Origin: Halalkalicoccus paucihalophilus
GTDB lineage: Archaea > Halobacteriota > Halobacteria > Halobacteriales > Halalkalicoccaceae
Assembly: GCF_001593955.1 (NCBI RefSeq)
Contig: NZ_LTAZ01000004.1
Location: 558,001 to 622,000 of the forward strand
Reading direction: 5' to 3'
Length of the DNA: 64,000 bases
Part shown: one piece after another, positions 35,657-45,224 of the stretch
Layout of the letters: each line of letters opens with the position of its first letter
How positions within the stretch are numbered: position 1 is the stretch's first letter
Notes under the pieces: model-generated
Databases searched by the model: none
Seen by the model: only the letters and a program-made list of their open reading frames with translations
What the model was told of the DNA's origin: nothing
Made by a program: the position numbers and the translations under genes

Positions 35657-36664
35657 ATGTCGACAGAGACAGAAAGACACGAACGCGGACGGCTCGCACC
35701 GGTCGTCGACTGGATGGAGAACCTGAGCGAGGCGGCCTACGCCTACCTGCTGTTGATCCCCGCGTTCGGGCTGCTCACGCTCATCGCGTTCTATCCGATG
35801 ATCTCGACGTTCTGGATGTCGCTCCTCGAGGATCAGACTCGGGGTGCAGAGACGCTCGGCGGATTCGTCGGCCTCGAGAACTACATCGGCATTCTGACCG
35901 GTGACGCCCGGCTCGCCCGGCAGTTCCTCGACGTCCAACTCACGGGGAGTTTCCCGTTCTTCGAACTCGGCGTCGGCTTCTTCCAGCAGGCGCTGTTCGT
36001 GACGCTCTCGTTCGCGATCCTGAACGTGATCTTCACGACGCTGATCGGGTTCGGGCAGGCGCTCGTACTCGATAAGGACTTCCGCGGGCGACGCTGGGTC
36101 CGGGTCGCAGTCATCATCCCGTGGGCGGTGCCGATCGTCATTCAGGGGATGATCTTCTACCTGATGTTCCAGCCGACCGTCGGGTTCGGCGCCGACGTGA
36201 TGAACGCTCTGGGCCTGTTCAGTGCCACCCCGCTTGCGAGCAGTCAGGACTCGTTTTTCATCCTCCTGATCGCCGACGTCTGGAAGACATCGGCGTTCAT
36301 GGCGCTGCTCATCCTCGCCGGTCTACAGAGCGTCGACCGGAGCCTCTACGACGTCGCGAAGGTCTCGGGAGCTTCGACTTGGCAGCGCTTCAAGCTGATC
36401 ACGTTCCCGCTGGCGTTGCCGGCGGTGTTGGTCGCGATGCTGTTCCGGACGATGGACGCGATGCGGGTCTACGGGCTGATCGAGTCGACAGCGGGCTGTA
36501 CGACCGTTCCGTCGATGACCTGTATGGTCATCGAGGGGATGTTCGGCGGGACGCGCATCTACGGAACTGCGGCCGCGGTGGCGTTCATGACGGCGGCGAT
36601 CATCGGGGTCTTCATCTCGATTTACATCGTCAAGTTCAGAGGTCAGGAGGGAGGTGTCTACTGA
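35657..36664 (+). CDS. ABC sugar transporter permease (MalF/UgpA-like)
   Basis: 335 aa, about six membrane helices. It carries the EAA loop YDVAKVSGASTWQRFKLITF, which contacts the ATPase, near residues 230-250. Residues 1-25 are cytoplasmic. It forms the channel with the second permease. The stop shares one base with the next ATG (TGATG), indicating coupled translation. Confidence 0.94.
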   Translation: MSTETERHERGRLAPVVDWMENLSEAAYAYLLLIPAFGLLTLIAFYPMISTFWMSLLEDQTRGAETLGGFVGLENYIGILTGDARLARQFLDVQLTGSFPFFELGVGFFQQALFVTLSFAILNVIFTTLIGFGQALVLDKDFRGRRWVRVAVIIPWAVPIVIQGMIFYLMFQPTVGFGADVMNALGLFSATPLASSQDSFFILLIADVWKTSAFMALLILAGLQSVDRSLYDVAKVSGASTWQRFKLITFPLALPAVLVAMLFRTMDAMRVYGLIESTAGCTTVPSMTCMVIEGMFGGTRIYGTAAAVAFMTAAIIGVFISIYIVKFRGQEGGVY

Positions 36665-37620
36665 TGGCAACAGAAACCGAAACGACACAGACACAGGCTG
36701 AACGCGATCAGAGCGACGATTCGGGCCCGTTCCAGCGGTGGGTTTCGGGATCGATCTCCGAACCCGGACGGGCCTACCGGCCGATGTTCTGGCTCGTGAC
36801 GGTGTTCTTCCTCGTCACGACGCTGTTCCCGTTCTACTGGCTGTTTATGGTCGCGCTCACGCCGGAAGGGCAGCTTCAGAACGTCGTGTTCACGCCCAAC
36901 GGGTTCAATCCGGGCGTGTTCATCGAGATCTTCCAGATCCTGCCGTTTCACCGGTATATGTTCAACAGCTTCGTGATCGCGACGGTCACGACGGCCTTCG
37001 TCCTCGTGGTGGCGAGTCTCGCGGGCTACGTCTTCGGACGCCTCAGGTTCCCCGGGAAGAACCCGCTCATGCTGCTCGTCCTGCTGGTATCCTTTTTCCC
37101 GCCGGCGGCGTTTTTCATCCCGCTCAACGACCTGTTCAACACGAACTTCGATATCCTCGAACCGGTCCTCTCGAACGGGAGCCTCTACAACACGCCCTAC
37201 GCGCTGGTCATCCCGATGTCGGCGCTGTTCATGCCGCTCGCGATCTTCATCCTCACTACGTTCTACAGCCAGATCCCCGACGGGTTGGAGGACGCCGCCC
37301 GCGTCGAGGGGACCACCCGGCTGGGCGCGCTGTTCCGGGTGATCATTCCGCTTTCGGCACCCGGTGTGGCCACCGCGGGCGTGCTCACGTTCATCGGCGT
37401 CTACAACGAGTTCTTCTTCTCGTTTCTGATGACCGACGGACAGCCTCAGAACTGGGCGCCGGTTCTCCAGGGAATCCTCGGATTCCAGGGGCAGTATCAG
37501 ACCCTGTACAACGCGATGGCCGCCGCCTCGATCGTCGCCGTCTTACCGATGGCGATTCTGGTGGTCGTCGCACAGGAGAAAATCGTCAGCGGACTTACGG
37601 CAGGCGGTCTCAAGGAGTAA
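36664..37620 (+). CDS. ABC sugar transporter permease (MalG/UgpE-like)
   Basis: 318 aa from the ATG at 36664. The acidic Thr/Gln-rich N-terminal tail (about 1-40) is followed by six helices. The EAA loop EDAARVEGTTRLGALFRVII lies near residues 210-230. It is the partner of the upstream permease. Its stop is three bases before the ATPase gene. Confidence 0.94.
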   Translation: MATETETTQTQAERDQSDDSGPFQRWVSGSISEPGRAYRPMFWLVTVFFLVTTLFPFYWLFMVALTPEGQLQNVVFTPNGFNPGVFIEIFQILPFHRYMFNSFVIATVTTAFVLVVASLAGYVFGRLRFPGKNPLMLLVLLVSFFPPAAFFIPLNDLFNTNFDILEPVLSNGSLYNTPYALVIPMSALFMPLAIFILTTFYSQIPDGLEDAARVEGTTRLGALFRVIIPLSAPGVATAGVLTFIGVYNEFFFSFLMTDGQPQNWAPVLQGILGFQGQYQTLYNAMAAASIVAVLPMAILVVVAQEKIVSGLTAGGLKE

Positions 37621-37623
37621 TAC

Positions 37624-38820
37624 ATGGCACGAGTCACACTCGACGGAGTCACGAAACGATACGAGGACGTAACGGCAGTCGACGACATGAACCTGGACAT
37701 CGGCGACGGCGAGTTCGTCACCTTCGTCGGTCCCTCCGGTTGTGGGAAGTCGACGACGATGGAGACGATCGCCGGGCTGACGATCCCCACCGAGGGCGAG
37801 ATCTACATCGGCGATCGGGAGGTGACGAAGCTCCCGCCGAAGGACAGGGGTATCGCGATGGTCTTCCAGAACATCGCGCTGTTCCCCCACATGGACGTCT
37901 ATGACAACATCAGCTTCGGTCTCCGGATCCGTAACTACGAGAAATCCGAGATCGACCGGCGGGTCGAGGAGGCCGCCGAGATCGTCCAACTCGGCGGCAT
38001 GATGGATCGGATGCCGGAGGAGATGTCCGGCGGTCAGCGCCAGCGCGTCGCCATCGCCCGCGCGCTCGTCCGGGAGCCCGACGTGTTCCTGATGGACGAG
38101 CCGCTCGCGAACCTCGACGCCAAGCTACGCGTCCACATGCGCACGGAGCTCCAGCGCCTCCACCGGCGTCTCGACACCACGATCATCTACGTCACGCACG
38201 ATCAGGCCGAAGCGATGACCATGAGCGACCGAATCGCGGTCATCAACGCCGGAAAACTCCAGCAGATCGCACCGCCGCTCACCTGTTACAACGAACCGGC
38301 AAACCAGTTCGTCGCGGGCTTCATCGGTTCGCCCTCGATGAACTTCGTCGAGGCCGAGGTGGCGGGTGGCAGACTCGAAGCCGAGAACTTCCACGTCGAG
38401 TTCGACCCCTCGACGACCGATGGGATCGCCCCCGGTGACAGGGTGGTACTCGGTGTCCGCCCCGAGGACATCTATCTCGAACGTACCGCCGAGGGGATCG
38501 AGTACGCGACGGAACTGATCAACGCTCGGACGGACGTCCTCGAACCGATGGGGAACGAGGTGTTCGTTTATCTGGTCACCGGCAACGACACCGAGACAAG
38601 CATGGACGTCGCGGCCGGCGAGGCGAGCGACGATCAGTTGCTGATGAACGTCGATCCCGACACACAGATCGAAGCCGAGGAGGACGTGTCGGTGATCCTC
38701 GACCGCTCGCGGATCCACCTGTTCGACGCCGAGACGGGCGACGCGCTGCGTCACGGCCTCATCGACGTCGCGAGCGCCGAATCGGGTACGCCCGAGCGTG
38801 GCGTCGGAGACTCCGACTGA
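37624..38820 (+). CDS. ABC sugar transporter ATP-binding protein (MalK/UgpC-like)
   Basis: 398 aa. Walker A GPSGCGKST is at 36-44, Q-loop VFQNIALFPHMD, signature MSGGQRQRVAIARAL, Walker B VFLMDEPLANLD and H-loop VTHDQ. The C-terminal third carries the OB-type/TOBE regulatory domain of MalK proteins (GVRPEDIYLE), with an acidic end. It powers sugar import. The complete E-F-G-K order within 4.6 kb makes a self-sufficient importer. Confidence 0.95.
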   Translation: MARVTLDGVTKRYEDVTAVDDMNLDIGDGEFVTFVGPSGCGKSTTMETIAGLTIPTEGEIYIGDREVTKLPPKDRGIAMVFQNIALFPHMDVYDNISFGLRIRNYEKSEIDRRVEEAAEIVQLGGMMDRMPEEMSGGQRQRVAIARALVREPDVFLMDEPLANLDAKLRVHMRTELQRLHRRLDTTIIYVTHDQAEAMTMSDRIAVINAGKLQQIAPPLTCYNEPANQFVAGFIGSPSMNFVEAEVAGGRLEAENFHVEFDPSTTDGIAPGDRVVLGVRPEDIYLERTAEGIEYATELINARTDVLEPMGNEVFVYLVTGNDTETSMDVAAGEASDDQLLMNVDPDTQIEAEEDVSVILDRSRIHLFDAETGDALRHGLIDVASAESGTPERGVGDSD

Positions 38821-38953
38821 GGGGTTATCGTCAGCATAACAATACCTACACGATTCGTGTTGACGAAGTAGAGTCATACGACGAACGATACGTGAACCAC
38901 CCGACACGAGTATGAACGAAAGGGTAATCCCATGAGTTTCGCTAGTTCCTCCA

Positions 38954-40039
38954 ATGAATGATCCACGAGACGTGAAAGTCGGGGTCGTCGGCCTCGGGAA
39001 TATCGGTCGCTATCACGCGGACCGTCTGCGGAGCTACGGTGCGGAGATCGCCGGTGGGATGGACGTCCTCCCCGAGGCCCGCGATCGGTTTGGGCGCGAT
39101 TACGGCGTTCCGACCTACGAGGACCACGAGGAGCTCTACTCGGTCGCCGACGCGATTATCGTAACCACGCCCAACAAGTTCCACGAGGAGTACGCGGTCT
39201 CGGCGCTCGAATCGGGACTGGACGTGCTGCTCGAAAAACCGCTCGCTCACTCCGTCGAGAGCGCAGAGCGGATCGCGGCGGCCACACAGACCTCCGATGC
39301 GTTCTGTATGGTCGGGTTTCACAACCGCTATCTTCCCGCGATCGAGGTGCTCACGAACGAGCGCGATCGGGGCCGTTTCGGCGATCTCTCGCACGTCGAG
39401 GCCAACTACGTCCGCAGACGCGGGATTCCCGGCCGCGGCTCGTGGTTCACGTCCCGCGAAATCGCGGGCGGAGGCGCGCTGATCGATATCGGCGTCCACG
39501 CGCTTGACCTCGCGCTCTACGTGCTCGATTTCCCCGAGATCAGCGAGGTTTCCGGTGTGGCCCGTTCGGAGTTCGGGACCCGCGAGGACTACACCTACCT
39601 CCAGATGTGGGGCGAGGACGACGGACACGAACGCTTCGACGTGGAGGACTCGGTCAGCGCCTTCATCCGTTGTGCGGACGGCCAGACGGTTTCGCTCGAA
39701 GTCGCGTGGGCGGCCAATCGCCCGACCGACAACGGGTTCGTCGTTCTCGGTACCGATGCCGGCGCGCGCTTCGACCGGGCGAGCGGCGAGATGACCCTCT
39801 ACGAGACCAGTTCCGACGGCTCACCACACTTCAACGACACACAAGTTCAGACCCGCGAACGCGACGCCCACGCCGCCGAACAGGAGACGTTCCTACAGGC
39901 GGTCGCCGAGGGCGAGGCGCCGGGACAGAACACCGTCGAACAGGGACTGCTCGTTCAGCGGGTTATCGACGCCATCTACCGATCCAGCAAACAGGGCCGG
40001 ACGATCCAGTTCGACGAGAGGCCGATGGTTGTCGAGTAA
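38954..40039 (+). CDS. Gfo/Idh/MocA-family dehydrogenase (first of two)
   Basis: 361 aa. Rossmann motif VGLGNIGRYHADRL, the family LEKPLAHSVESAE block (catalytic Lys of EKP) and GGGALIDIGVHALDLALY (HALD region) are present. It is an NAD(P)-dependent oxidoreductase of sugars, inositols or their keto forms. It lies 133 bases after the transporter ATPase on the same strand and probably oxidises the imported sugar or a derivative. Confidence 0.92.
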   Translation: MNDPRDVKVGVVGLGNIGRYHADRLRSYGAEIAGGMDVLPEARDRFGRDYGVPTYEDHEELYSVADAIIVTTPNKFHEEYAVSALESGLDVLLEKPLAHSVESAERIAAATQTSDAFCMVGFHNRYLPAIEVLTNERDRGRFGDLSHVEANYVRRRGIPGRGSWFTSREIAGGGALIDIGVHALDLALYVLDFPEISEVSGVARSEFGTREDYTYLQMWGEDDGHERFDVEDSVSAFIRCADGQTVSLEVAWAANRPTDNGFVVLGTDAGARFDRASGEMTLYETSSDGSPHFNDTQVQTRERDAHAAEQETFLQAVAEGEAPGQNTVEQGLLVQRVIDAIYRSSKQGRTIQFDERPMVVE

Positions 40040-40053
40040 TTACGACCACCGGG

Positions 40054-40060
40054 ATTTATT
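40054..40060 (+). promoter_or_regulatory. BoxA of the sugar isomerase/epimerase gene
   Basis: ATTTATT stands 24-30 bases before the ATG at 40084, the leaderless spacing. A second AT-rich copy, GTTTATT (40070-40076), is too close to the start to serve. Confidence 0.4.
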
Positions 40061-40083
40061 CTCGTTCGAGTTTATTCCCGAGT

Positions 40084-41055
40084 ATGGACATCGGCGTACT
40101 CACCGTCCCGCTCGGCGGCCAGTCGCGTGAAGAGGCCTTTTCGTATCTCACCGATATCGGCGTCGGCGCGGTCGAACTCGGCTGTGGCGGCTATCCGGGC
40201 AACGACCACCTCCCGCGCGAGGAGTTTCTCGACGACGAGACGGCCCAGTCCGAGCTACACAACCTGCTCGACGAACACGACCTCCGGATCAGTGCACTCG
40301 CGACCCACAACAACCCGCTCCATCCCGATGACACTCGGGCGGAGGAGGCCGACACCGAACTCCGCGAGGCAATCGAACTCGCCGACGAACTCGACGTGGG
40401 CGTCGTCACCTGCTTTTCGGGGCTCCCAGCGGGAGGACCGAACGACGAGGTTCCCAACTGGATCACTGCGCCGTGGCCGACCGAGCACGCAGACGCTCAC
40501 AAATACCAGTGGGAGGAGGTCGCGATCCCCTACTGGCGGGAGATCGCAGACCACGCCGCGGAGCACGGCGTGGACGTCGCCATCGAAATGCACCCGAACA
40601 TGCTCGTTTACGAGCCACACGGCATGGTTCGACTGCGAGAGGAGACCAACGAACACATCGGCGCGAACTTCGACCCCTCGCATCTCTACTGGCAGGGGAT
40701 CTCTATTACTGATGCGATCCGGTATCTCGGCGAGCGCGACGCCATCCACCACGTCCACGCGAAGGACACCAAGGTCTATGAGGAACAAGCGCGCGAGAAG
40801 GGGGTCCTCGACACGACGCCGTACACCGACGAACCCAACCGCTCGTGGCTGTTCCGTTCCATTGGGTATGGCCACGGCGAGAGTCACTGGAAGGACGTCG
40901 TCAGCACGCTCAGAATGGTCGGCTACGACGACGTGCTCAGCATCGAACACGAGGATTCCCTGACGAGCGCGAACGAAGGGCTGGAGAAGGCCGTCGACGT
41001 GCTCGATCGGGCGGTCTTCGAGACGACGCCCGGCGAGGCCTACTGGGCGGAGTAG
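40084..41055 (+). CDS. Sugar phosphate isomerase/epimerase-family TIM barrel
   Basis: 323 aa. MDIGVLTVPLGGQSREEAFSY opens an AP-endonuclease-2/xylose isomerase-like barrel. Metal ligands are suggested by DVAIEMHPNMLVY (Glu, His), GANFDPSHLYWQG (Asp, His), HHVHAKDT (His, Asp) and LSIEHED (Glu). Family members include IolE, IolI and 3-keto-sugar epimerases. Next to a Gfo/Idh dehydrogenase it likely handles a keto-sugar or inosose intermediate. Confidence 0.9.
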   Translation: MDIGVLTVPLGGQSREEAFSYLTDIGVGAVELGCGGYPGNDHLPREEFLDDETAQSELHNLLDEHDLRISALATHNNPLHPDDTRAEEADTELREAIELADELDVGVVTCFSGLPAGGPNDEVPNWITAPWPTEHADAHKYQWEEVAIPYWREIADHAAEHGVDVAIEMHPNMLVYEPHGMVRLREETNEHIGANFDPSHLYWQGISITDAIRYLGERDAIHHVHAKDTKVYEEQAREKGVLDTTPYTDEPNRSWLFRSIGYGHGESHWKDVVSTLRMVGYDDVLSIEHEDSLTSANEGLEKAVDVLDRAVFETTPGEAYWAE

Positions 41056-41058
41056 AGC

Positions 41059-42201
41059 TTAGGGTTCCAGAACAACCTTGACGCAGTCGTCCTCCTTGTC
41101 GTTGAACGTCTCGTAGAGCTCCGGGCCGTCCTCGAGCGAGCCCCGATGGGTGATGATCTCGGCGGGATCGATCTCGCCGTTCTCGATCGTCTCGAGCAGC
41201 GGGTTCAGGTAGGCCTGGACGTGAGTCTGGCCGGAGTTTACCGTGAGCGCTTTGTTCATCAGCGGGCCCATCGGCATGTCGTCCACCCCGTCGATGTAGA
41301 CGCCCGGGATCGAGAGCGTCCCGCCCTTCCGGCAGGACTTGATCGCCTCTTGGAGCACGTATGGCCGGTCGGGCTCGTCGGGGACATCGACACAGGTGTG
41401 GTGGGCTTCCGAGCCGACGGCGTCGATACACCGGTCGGGTCCGCGCCCGTCAGTCTCGTCCATCAGCCACTCGTAGACGTCGTCCTCGGAGTAGTCGATC
41501 ACCTCGGTGTCGGCGTGGCCCTCGGCCATCCCGAGGCGTTCTTCGATTCGGTCGATGGCAATCACGCGGTCGGCGCCCATCATCCAGGCGCTCTGGACGG
41601 CGAACTGGCCGACCGGGCCACAGCCCCAGACGGCGACCGTGTCGTTCTCCTCGATCTCGGCATTCTCGGCGGCCATATACCCAGTGGGGTAGATATCAGA
41701 GAGGAACAGAACCTCCTCGTCCGAGAGGTCCGAGTCGATCTTGATCGGCCCGACGTCGGCGTGGGGCACCCGCAGGTACTCGGCCTGCCCGCCGTCGTAC
41801 CCACCGAGGGTGTGAGAGAAGCCGAAGAGTCCCGCCGGCGAGTGGCCCATCGATTCGGCGGCCATCTCGGCGTTCGGGTTCGTCTCGTCACACAGCGAGT
41901 ACAGATCGTTTTCGCAGAACCAACACTCGCCACAGCTGATCGTGAAAGGGACCACGACCCGGTCGCCCTCCCGCAGGTCCTCGACCTCCTCGCCAACCTC
42001 GACGACCTCGCCCATCGGCTCGTGACCCAGAATGTCCCCCTCCTCCATGCCGGGCATGAAGTCGTTGTAGAGGTGCAGGTCCGAGCCACAGATCGCCGTT
42101 GCGGTAATTTCGACGATCGCGTCGGTCGGCTCCTCGATCTCGGGTTTGGGAACCTCGTCGACGCGGACGTCCCCCTCGCCGTGCCAGCGGAGCGCTTTCA
42201 T
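41059..42201 (-). CDS. Zinc-dependent alcohol/polyol dehydrogenase (glutathione-independent formaldehyde dehydrogenase-like)
   Basis: 380 aa from the ATG at 42201 ([17 protein letters not shown]). Catalytic zinc ligands are visible in [12 protein letters not shown] and GHEPMGEV. A structural zinc lobe is suggested by [18 protein letters not shown], and the Rossmann motif is WGCGPVGQF. The family oxidises alcohols, polyols or aldehydes with NAD(P). Longer starts at 42225 and 42270 are rejected because the family starts at MKA. It is convergent with the sugar isomerase gene (3-base gap) and divergent from the second Gfo/Idh gene. Confidence 0.9.
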   Translation of the reverse strand: MKALRWHGEGDVRVDEVPKPEIEEPTDAIVEITATAICGSDLHLYNDFMPGMEEGDILGHEPMGEVVEVGEEVEDLREGDRVVVPFTISCGECWFCENDLYSLCDETNPNAEMAAESMGHSPAGLFGFSHTLGGYDGGQAEYLRVPHADVGPIKIDSDLSDEEVLFLSDIYPTGYMAAENAEIEENDTVAVWGCGPVGQFAVQSAWMMGADRVIAIDRIEERLGMAEGHADTEVIDYSEDDVYEWLMDETDGRGPDRCIDAVGSEAHHTCVDVPDEPDRPYVLQEAIKSCRKGGTLSIPGVYIDGVDDMPMGPLMNKALTVNSGQTHVQAYLNPLLETIENGEIDPAEIITHRGSLEDGPELYETFNDKEDDCVKVVLEP

Positions 42202-42203
42202 GA

Positions 42204-42217
42204 CGAGTAGGTACTCG
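42204..42217. promoter_or_regulatory. Inverted repeat at the start of the zinc dehydrogenase gene
   Basis: CGAGTA-GG-TACTCG is perfectly symmetrical and begins three bases upstream of the minus-strand ATG at 42201, in the 115-base divergent region shared with the second Gfo/Idh gene. Its position suits an operator. Confidence 0.4.
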
Positions 42218-42316
42218 ACAGTCATCTGGATAAAAGCGGGGCTTGTTCTCGCAACCACTGAACCGAGCACCTCCGAGACGGAAACTCCTAACTACAAGAG
42301 CAGTGAACGAGCCTAT

Positions 42317-43426
42317 ATGACACTCGATATTGGCGTCCTCGGCTACAGGTTCATGGGCAAGGCCCACTCGAACGCGATAGCACGACTCCCGATGTTCTTC
42401 CCCGACGCCCCGGAGGTCAACCGTGAGGTCCTCGTGGGCCGCGACGAGGAGGCCCTCTCGAACGCGGCCGACCGCCTCGGTTTCTCGCGAACCACGACCG
42501 ACCCCTCGGAGGCGATCGAGTCGGTCGATGCCTTCTACAACCTCGGGCCGAACTTCGTCCACCCCGAGTACTCTATCGAGGCGCTGGAGGCGGGCGTGCC
42601 GGTCTTCTGTGAAAAGCCACTGGCGCCCACCGTAGGGGAAGCGGAGGAGATGGCCGAGGCGGCGCGCGAGGCGGGCGTCCCAAACGGCTGTGCCTTTAAC
42701 TACCGGTTCGTGCCCGCGATCAGGTACGCGAAGAGCCTGATCGAGTCGGACGAACTCGGCGAGATCCACCACGTCCGCGGGCGCTACCTACAGGACTGGC
42801 TGGTCGACCCCGAGGCCCCGTGGGCGTGGCGCCTCGACGAGGAACTCGCCGGTTCGGGCGCACTCGGCGATCTGGGCGCGCACACGATCGACCTCGCGCG
42901 CTTTCTCGTCGGCGGGGAAGCCGGCGAGATTTCGGAGGTTTCGGGCCAACTGCGGACGTTCACCGACGAACGCCCCACGGAGGACGGCGAGACCCGCGAG
43001 GTGACCGTCGACGACGCGTACCTCGCGACCGCCCAGTTCGAGGGCGGCGCGGTCGGGAGCTTCGAGGCGACCCGGAACGCCACCGGCCACAAGAACGACC
43101 ACACGATCGAGATCGAAGGGTCGAAGGGTAGCCTGAAGTTCTCGCTCGAACGACTGAACGAACTGGAGGTCCTTCGAGAGGGGTCGCGTGGGTTCGAGAC
43201 GGTGCTGGTCACCGACCCCGATGACCCCTACATCGAGCACTGGTGGCCCCCGGGCCACGTCATCGGCTGGGAACACACGTTCGTCCACGAGAACTACGAG
43301 TTCCTCTCGGCAGTGGCGGAGGCCGGCGAGTTCGAACCGAGTTTCGAGGACGGACTGGCGACCCAGCGTGTGCTCGCGGCGATCCAAGAGAGCGACGCGA
43401 GCGGCGAGCGGGTCAGTCTCGACTGA
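42317..43426 (+). CDS. Gfo/Idh/MocA-family dehydrogenase (second of two)
   Basis: 369 aa from the ATG at 42317, just after a TATA-like CCTATAT. The Rossmann segment reads LGYRFMGKAHSNAI, and CEKPLAPTVGEAEEMA holds the catalytic Lys. GSGALGDLGAHTIDLARF and NRFV-type NYRFVPAIRYAK are also typical. It is only distantly related to the 38954 enzyme, so the two probably catalyse different oxidation or reduction steps. It overlaps the convergent hydrolase gene by 14 bases. Confidence 0.92.
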   Translation: MTLDIGVLGYRFMGKAHSNAIARLPMFFPDAPEVNREVLVGRDEEALSNAADRLGFSRTTTDPSEAIESVDAFYNLGPNFVHPEYSIEALEAGVPVFCEKPLAPTVGEAEEMAEAAREAGVPNGCAFNYRFVPAIRYAKSLIESDELGEIHHVRGRYLQDWLVDPEAPWAWRLDEELAGSGALGDLGAHTIDLARFLVGGEAGEISEVSGQLRTFTDERPTEDGETREVTVDDAYLATAQFEGGAVGSFEATRNATGHKNDHTIEIEGSKGSLKFSLERLNELEVLREGSRGFETVLVTDPDDPYIEHWWPPGHVIGWEHTFVHENYEFLSAVAEAGEFEPSFEDGLATQRVLAAIQESDASGERVSLD

Positions 43427-44306
43427 AAAACTCGACGAGCGAGTCAACGACTCGCTCGGGGGCGTCCATCTGGACCCAGTGGCTCGCCCCATCGATCCGC
43501 TCGACCTCGATGTCGGGTACCCACTCCTCGAGTCCCTCGGTGAGACGCACCGAGAGCGCCTCGTCGTCCGTACCCCAGAGAAGCAGCGTAGGTCGCCCGA
43601 TCAGCCCGTCGCTCGTGGTCGCACCCGGGATCTTCCATCCGGGGATCTTCGCGCGGACCGTCCCCCGGAAGAGGGCGCGGTAGTAGTTGAGCATCGCGGT
43701 CATCGCACCCGGTCGGAGACAGGCCTCCGTATACCGCTCGATCGACTCCTCGTCGAACGCCTCCGGGTTCTCAGTACCTCCTCGAAACAGCGATTCCAGC
43801 AGCCGCCTCCGTCCGACTCGAACGAGCGCTTCGGGCAGCCACGGCAGTTGGAACACCAACACGTACCACGAGCGTTTCGCCTGATCGGACTCGGGGTCCC
43901 GTAGCTCCCGGCGGTAGGCGCTCGGATGCGGGGCGTTCATGACGACGAGTCGGTCGACGCGATCGGGATGGCGGGCGGCGACCTCCCACGCGACGACGCC
44001 GCCCCAGTCGTGGCCGACGAGGTGGGCGCGCTCTTCGCCACAGTGATCGATCAGCGCGCGGACGTCTTCGACGAGGTGACCGATCCGGTAGGCGCTCACG
44101 CCGGGCGGTTTCTCCGAGCGGTTGTACCCGCGCATGTCCGGGGCGACGACCCGATAGCCCGCCTCGACGAGCGCGGGGATCTGTTCGCGCCAACTGTACC
44201 AGTGCTCGGGAAACCCGTGAAGCAGGACGACGAGCGGTCCCTCGCCCGCCTCGACGTAGTGGATGCGAACCCCGTTGACGATCGCCTCCTCGTGGGACCA
44301 GTCCAT
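43413..44306 (-). CDS. Alpha/beta hydrolase (epoxide hydrolase/haloalkane dehalogenase-like)
   Basis: 297 aa. The oxyanion region LLHGFPEHWYSW, nucleophile elbow GHDWGG (Asp nucleophile) and ASHWVQMDAPE (catalytic His) form the Asp-type triad of epoxide hydrolases and dehalogenases. A cap domain lies around residues 135-215. The exact substrate is open. The gene stands alone between the sugar island and the eIF2B-like gene. Confidence 0.9.
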   Translation of the reverse strand: MDWSHEEAIVNGVRIHYVEAGEGPLVVLLHGFPEHWYSWREQIPALVEAGYRVVAPDMRGYNRSEKPPGVSAYRIGHLVEDVRALIDHCGEERAHLVGHDWGGVVAWEVAARHPDRVDRLVVMNAPHPSAYRRELRDPESDQAKRSWYVLVFQLPWLPEALVRVGRRRLLESLFRGGTENPEAFDEESIERYTEACLRPGAMTAMLNYYRALFRGTVRAKIPGWKIPGATTSDGLIGRPTLLLWGTDDEALSVRLTEGLEEWVPDIEVERIDGASHWVQMDAPERVVDSLVEFFSRD

Positions 44307-44372
44307 GTCGGTGGTGAGTGCGGGCGGCGGGTAGTTCTTGCGCCCTGCGCCCGCGTCTCCCGCTCGGGACGG

Positions 44373-45224
44373 CTAAAACGACATCGCTCCGTCGTCGGTG
44401 ATGATCCCGTCGAGCAGTCGAACCGGCGTCGCGTCGTAGAGCGGGTTCTCGATGGCGAAGTCCTCGACCGGTTCGAGCATCACCTCACTGGCCGGGCGGT
44501 ACTCGTTCTCGAAGGCGAACCCGCTGTCGATGAGCTTCGCACCGGACCCGGTGACGTACATCGGGACGTCCAGATCCGCCGCCGTCGCCGCGATCGGATA
44601 GGTGCCGATGCGGTTGTAGAGCGTATCGCTCACCAGACAGTCCATCCCCATCAGCACGCAGTCACACTCCCCGAGGTAGGTGCCAGCGGCGCTGTCGACG
44701 ATCAGCGTCGGTTCGACACCGTCGATCGATCCGAGCTTTCGGGCGGTCTTCCGGCCCGCGAGTCGGGGTCGGGCCTCGGTGACGTACACCGACAGCGAGG
44801 CGCCGCCGTCGACCGCCCGCTCGATCGCCGCGTTCACCGTCGAAGAGTAGTCGTGGGTCAGGATCGTCATCCCGTCCTCGATGTACTCGGCGGCGTGGGC
44901 TGCGGCCCGTTTCTTTCCCCCCTCGATCCGTTCGACGACCGTCTCGATCGCCGCCGTGAGCGCGGCCTTCGCCTCCTCGACGTCCTCGGGATCGGCTTCC
45001 TTGATCTCGCGGGTAATCGTCCGTTGGACGTTGAACAGCGAGGCGTGCGAGGGGTTCGCCCGTCGGAGCACGGAACTGTTTCGCTCGACGTCTCTGACGA
45101 ACTCCTCGACCGTCGCGTACTCGCGGTCGTTCAATTCGGAGAGCGCACGGGCGGCCTTGACAGCCACGACCGAGGAGCTGTGTGTCTGCATCTCCTCGAT
45201 CTCCGCGACCGTCTCGTCGATCAT
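44373..45224 (-). CDS. eIF-2B alpha-like protein / ribose-1,5-bisphosphate isomerase
   Basis: 283 aa from the ATG at 45224 (MIDETVAEIEEMQTHSSSVV). Longer frames upstream run into repeat copy B and are rejected. The family core is clear: ILTHDYSSTVNAAI, YVTEARPRLAGRKTA, VLMGMDCLVSD, YNRIGTYPIA and YVTGSGAKL. In archaea this family includes ribose-1,5-bisphosphate isomerase of the nucleotide-degrading pentose bisphosphate pathway; a role in translation initiation is the older label. Which applies here is not shown. Confidence 0.85.
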   Translation of the reverse strand: MIDETVAEIEEMQTHSSSVVAVKAARALSELNDREYATVEEFVRDVERNSSVLRRANPSHASLFNVQRTITREIKEADPEDVEEAKAALTAAIETVVERIEGGKKRAAAHAAEYIEDGMTILTHDYSSTVNAAIERAVDGGASLSVYVTEARPRLAGRKTARKLGSIDGVEPTLIVDSAAGTYLGECDCVLMGMDCLVSDTLYNRIGTYPIAATAADLDVPMYVTGSGAKLIDSGFAFENEYRPASEVMLEPVEDFAIENPLYDATPVRLLDGIITDDGAMSF

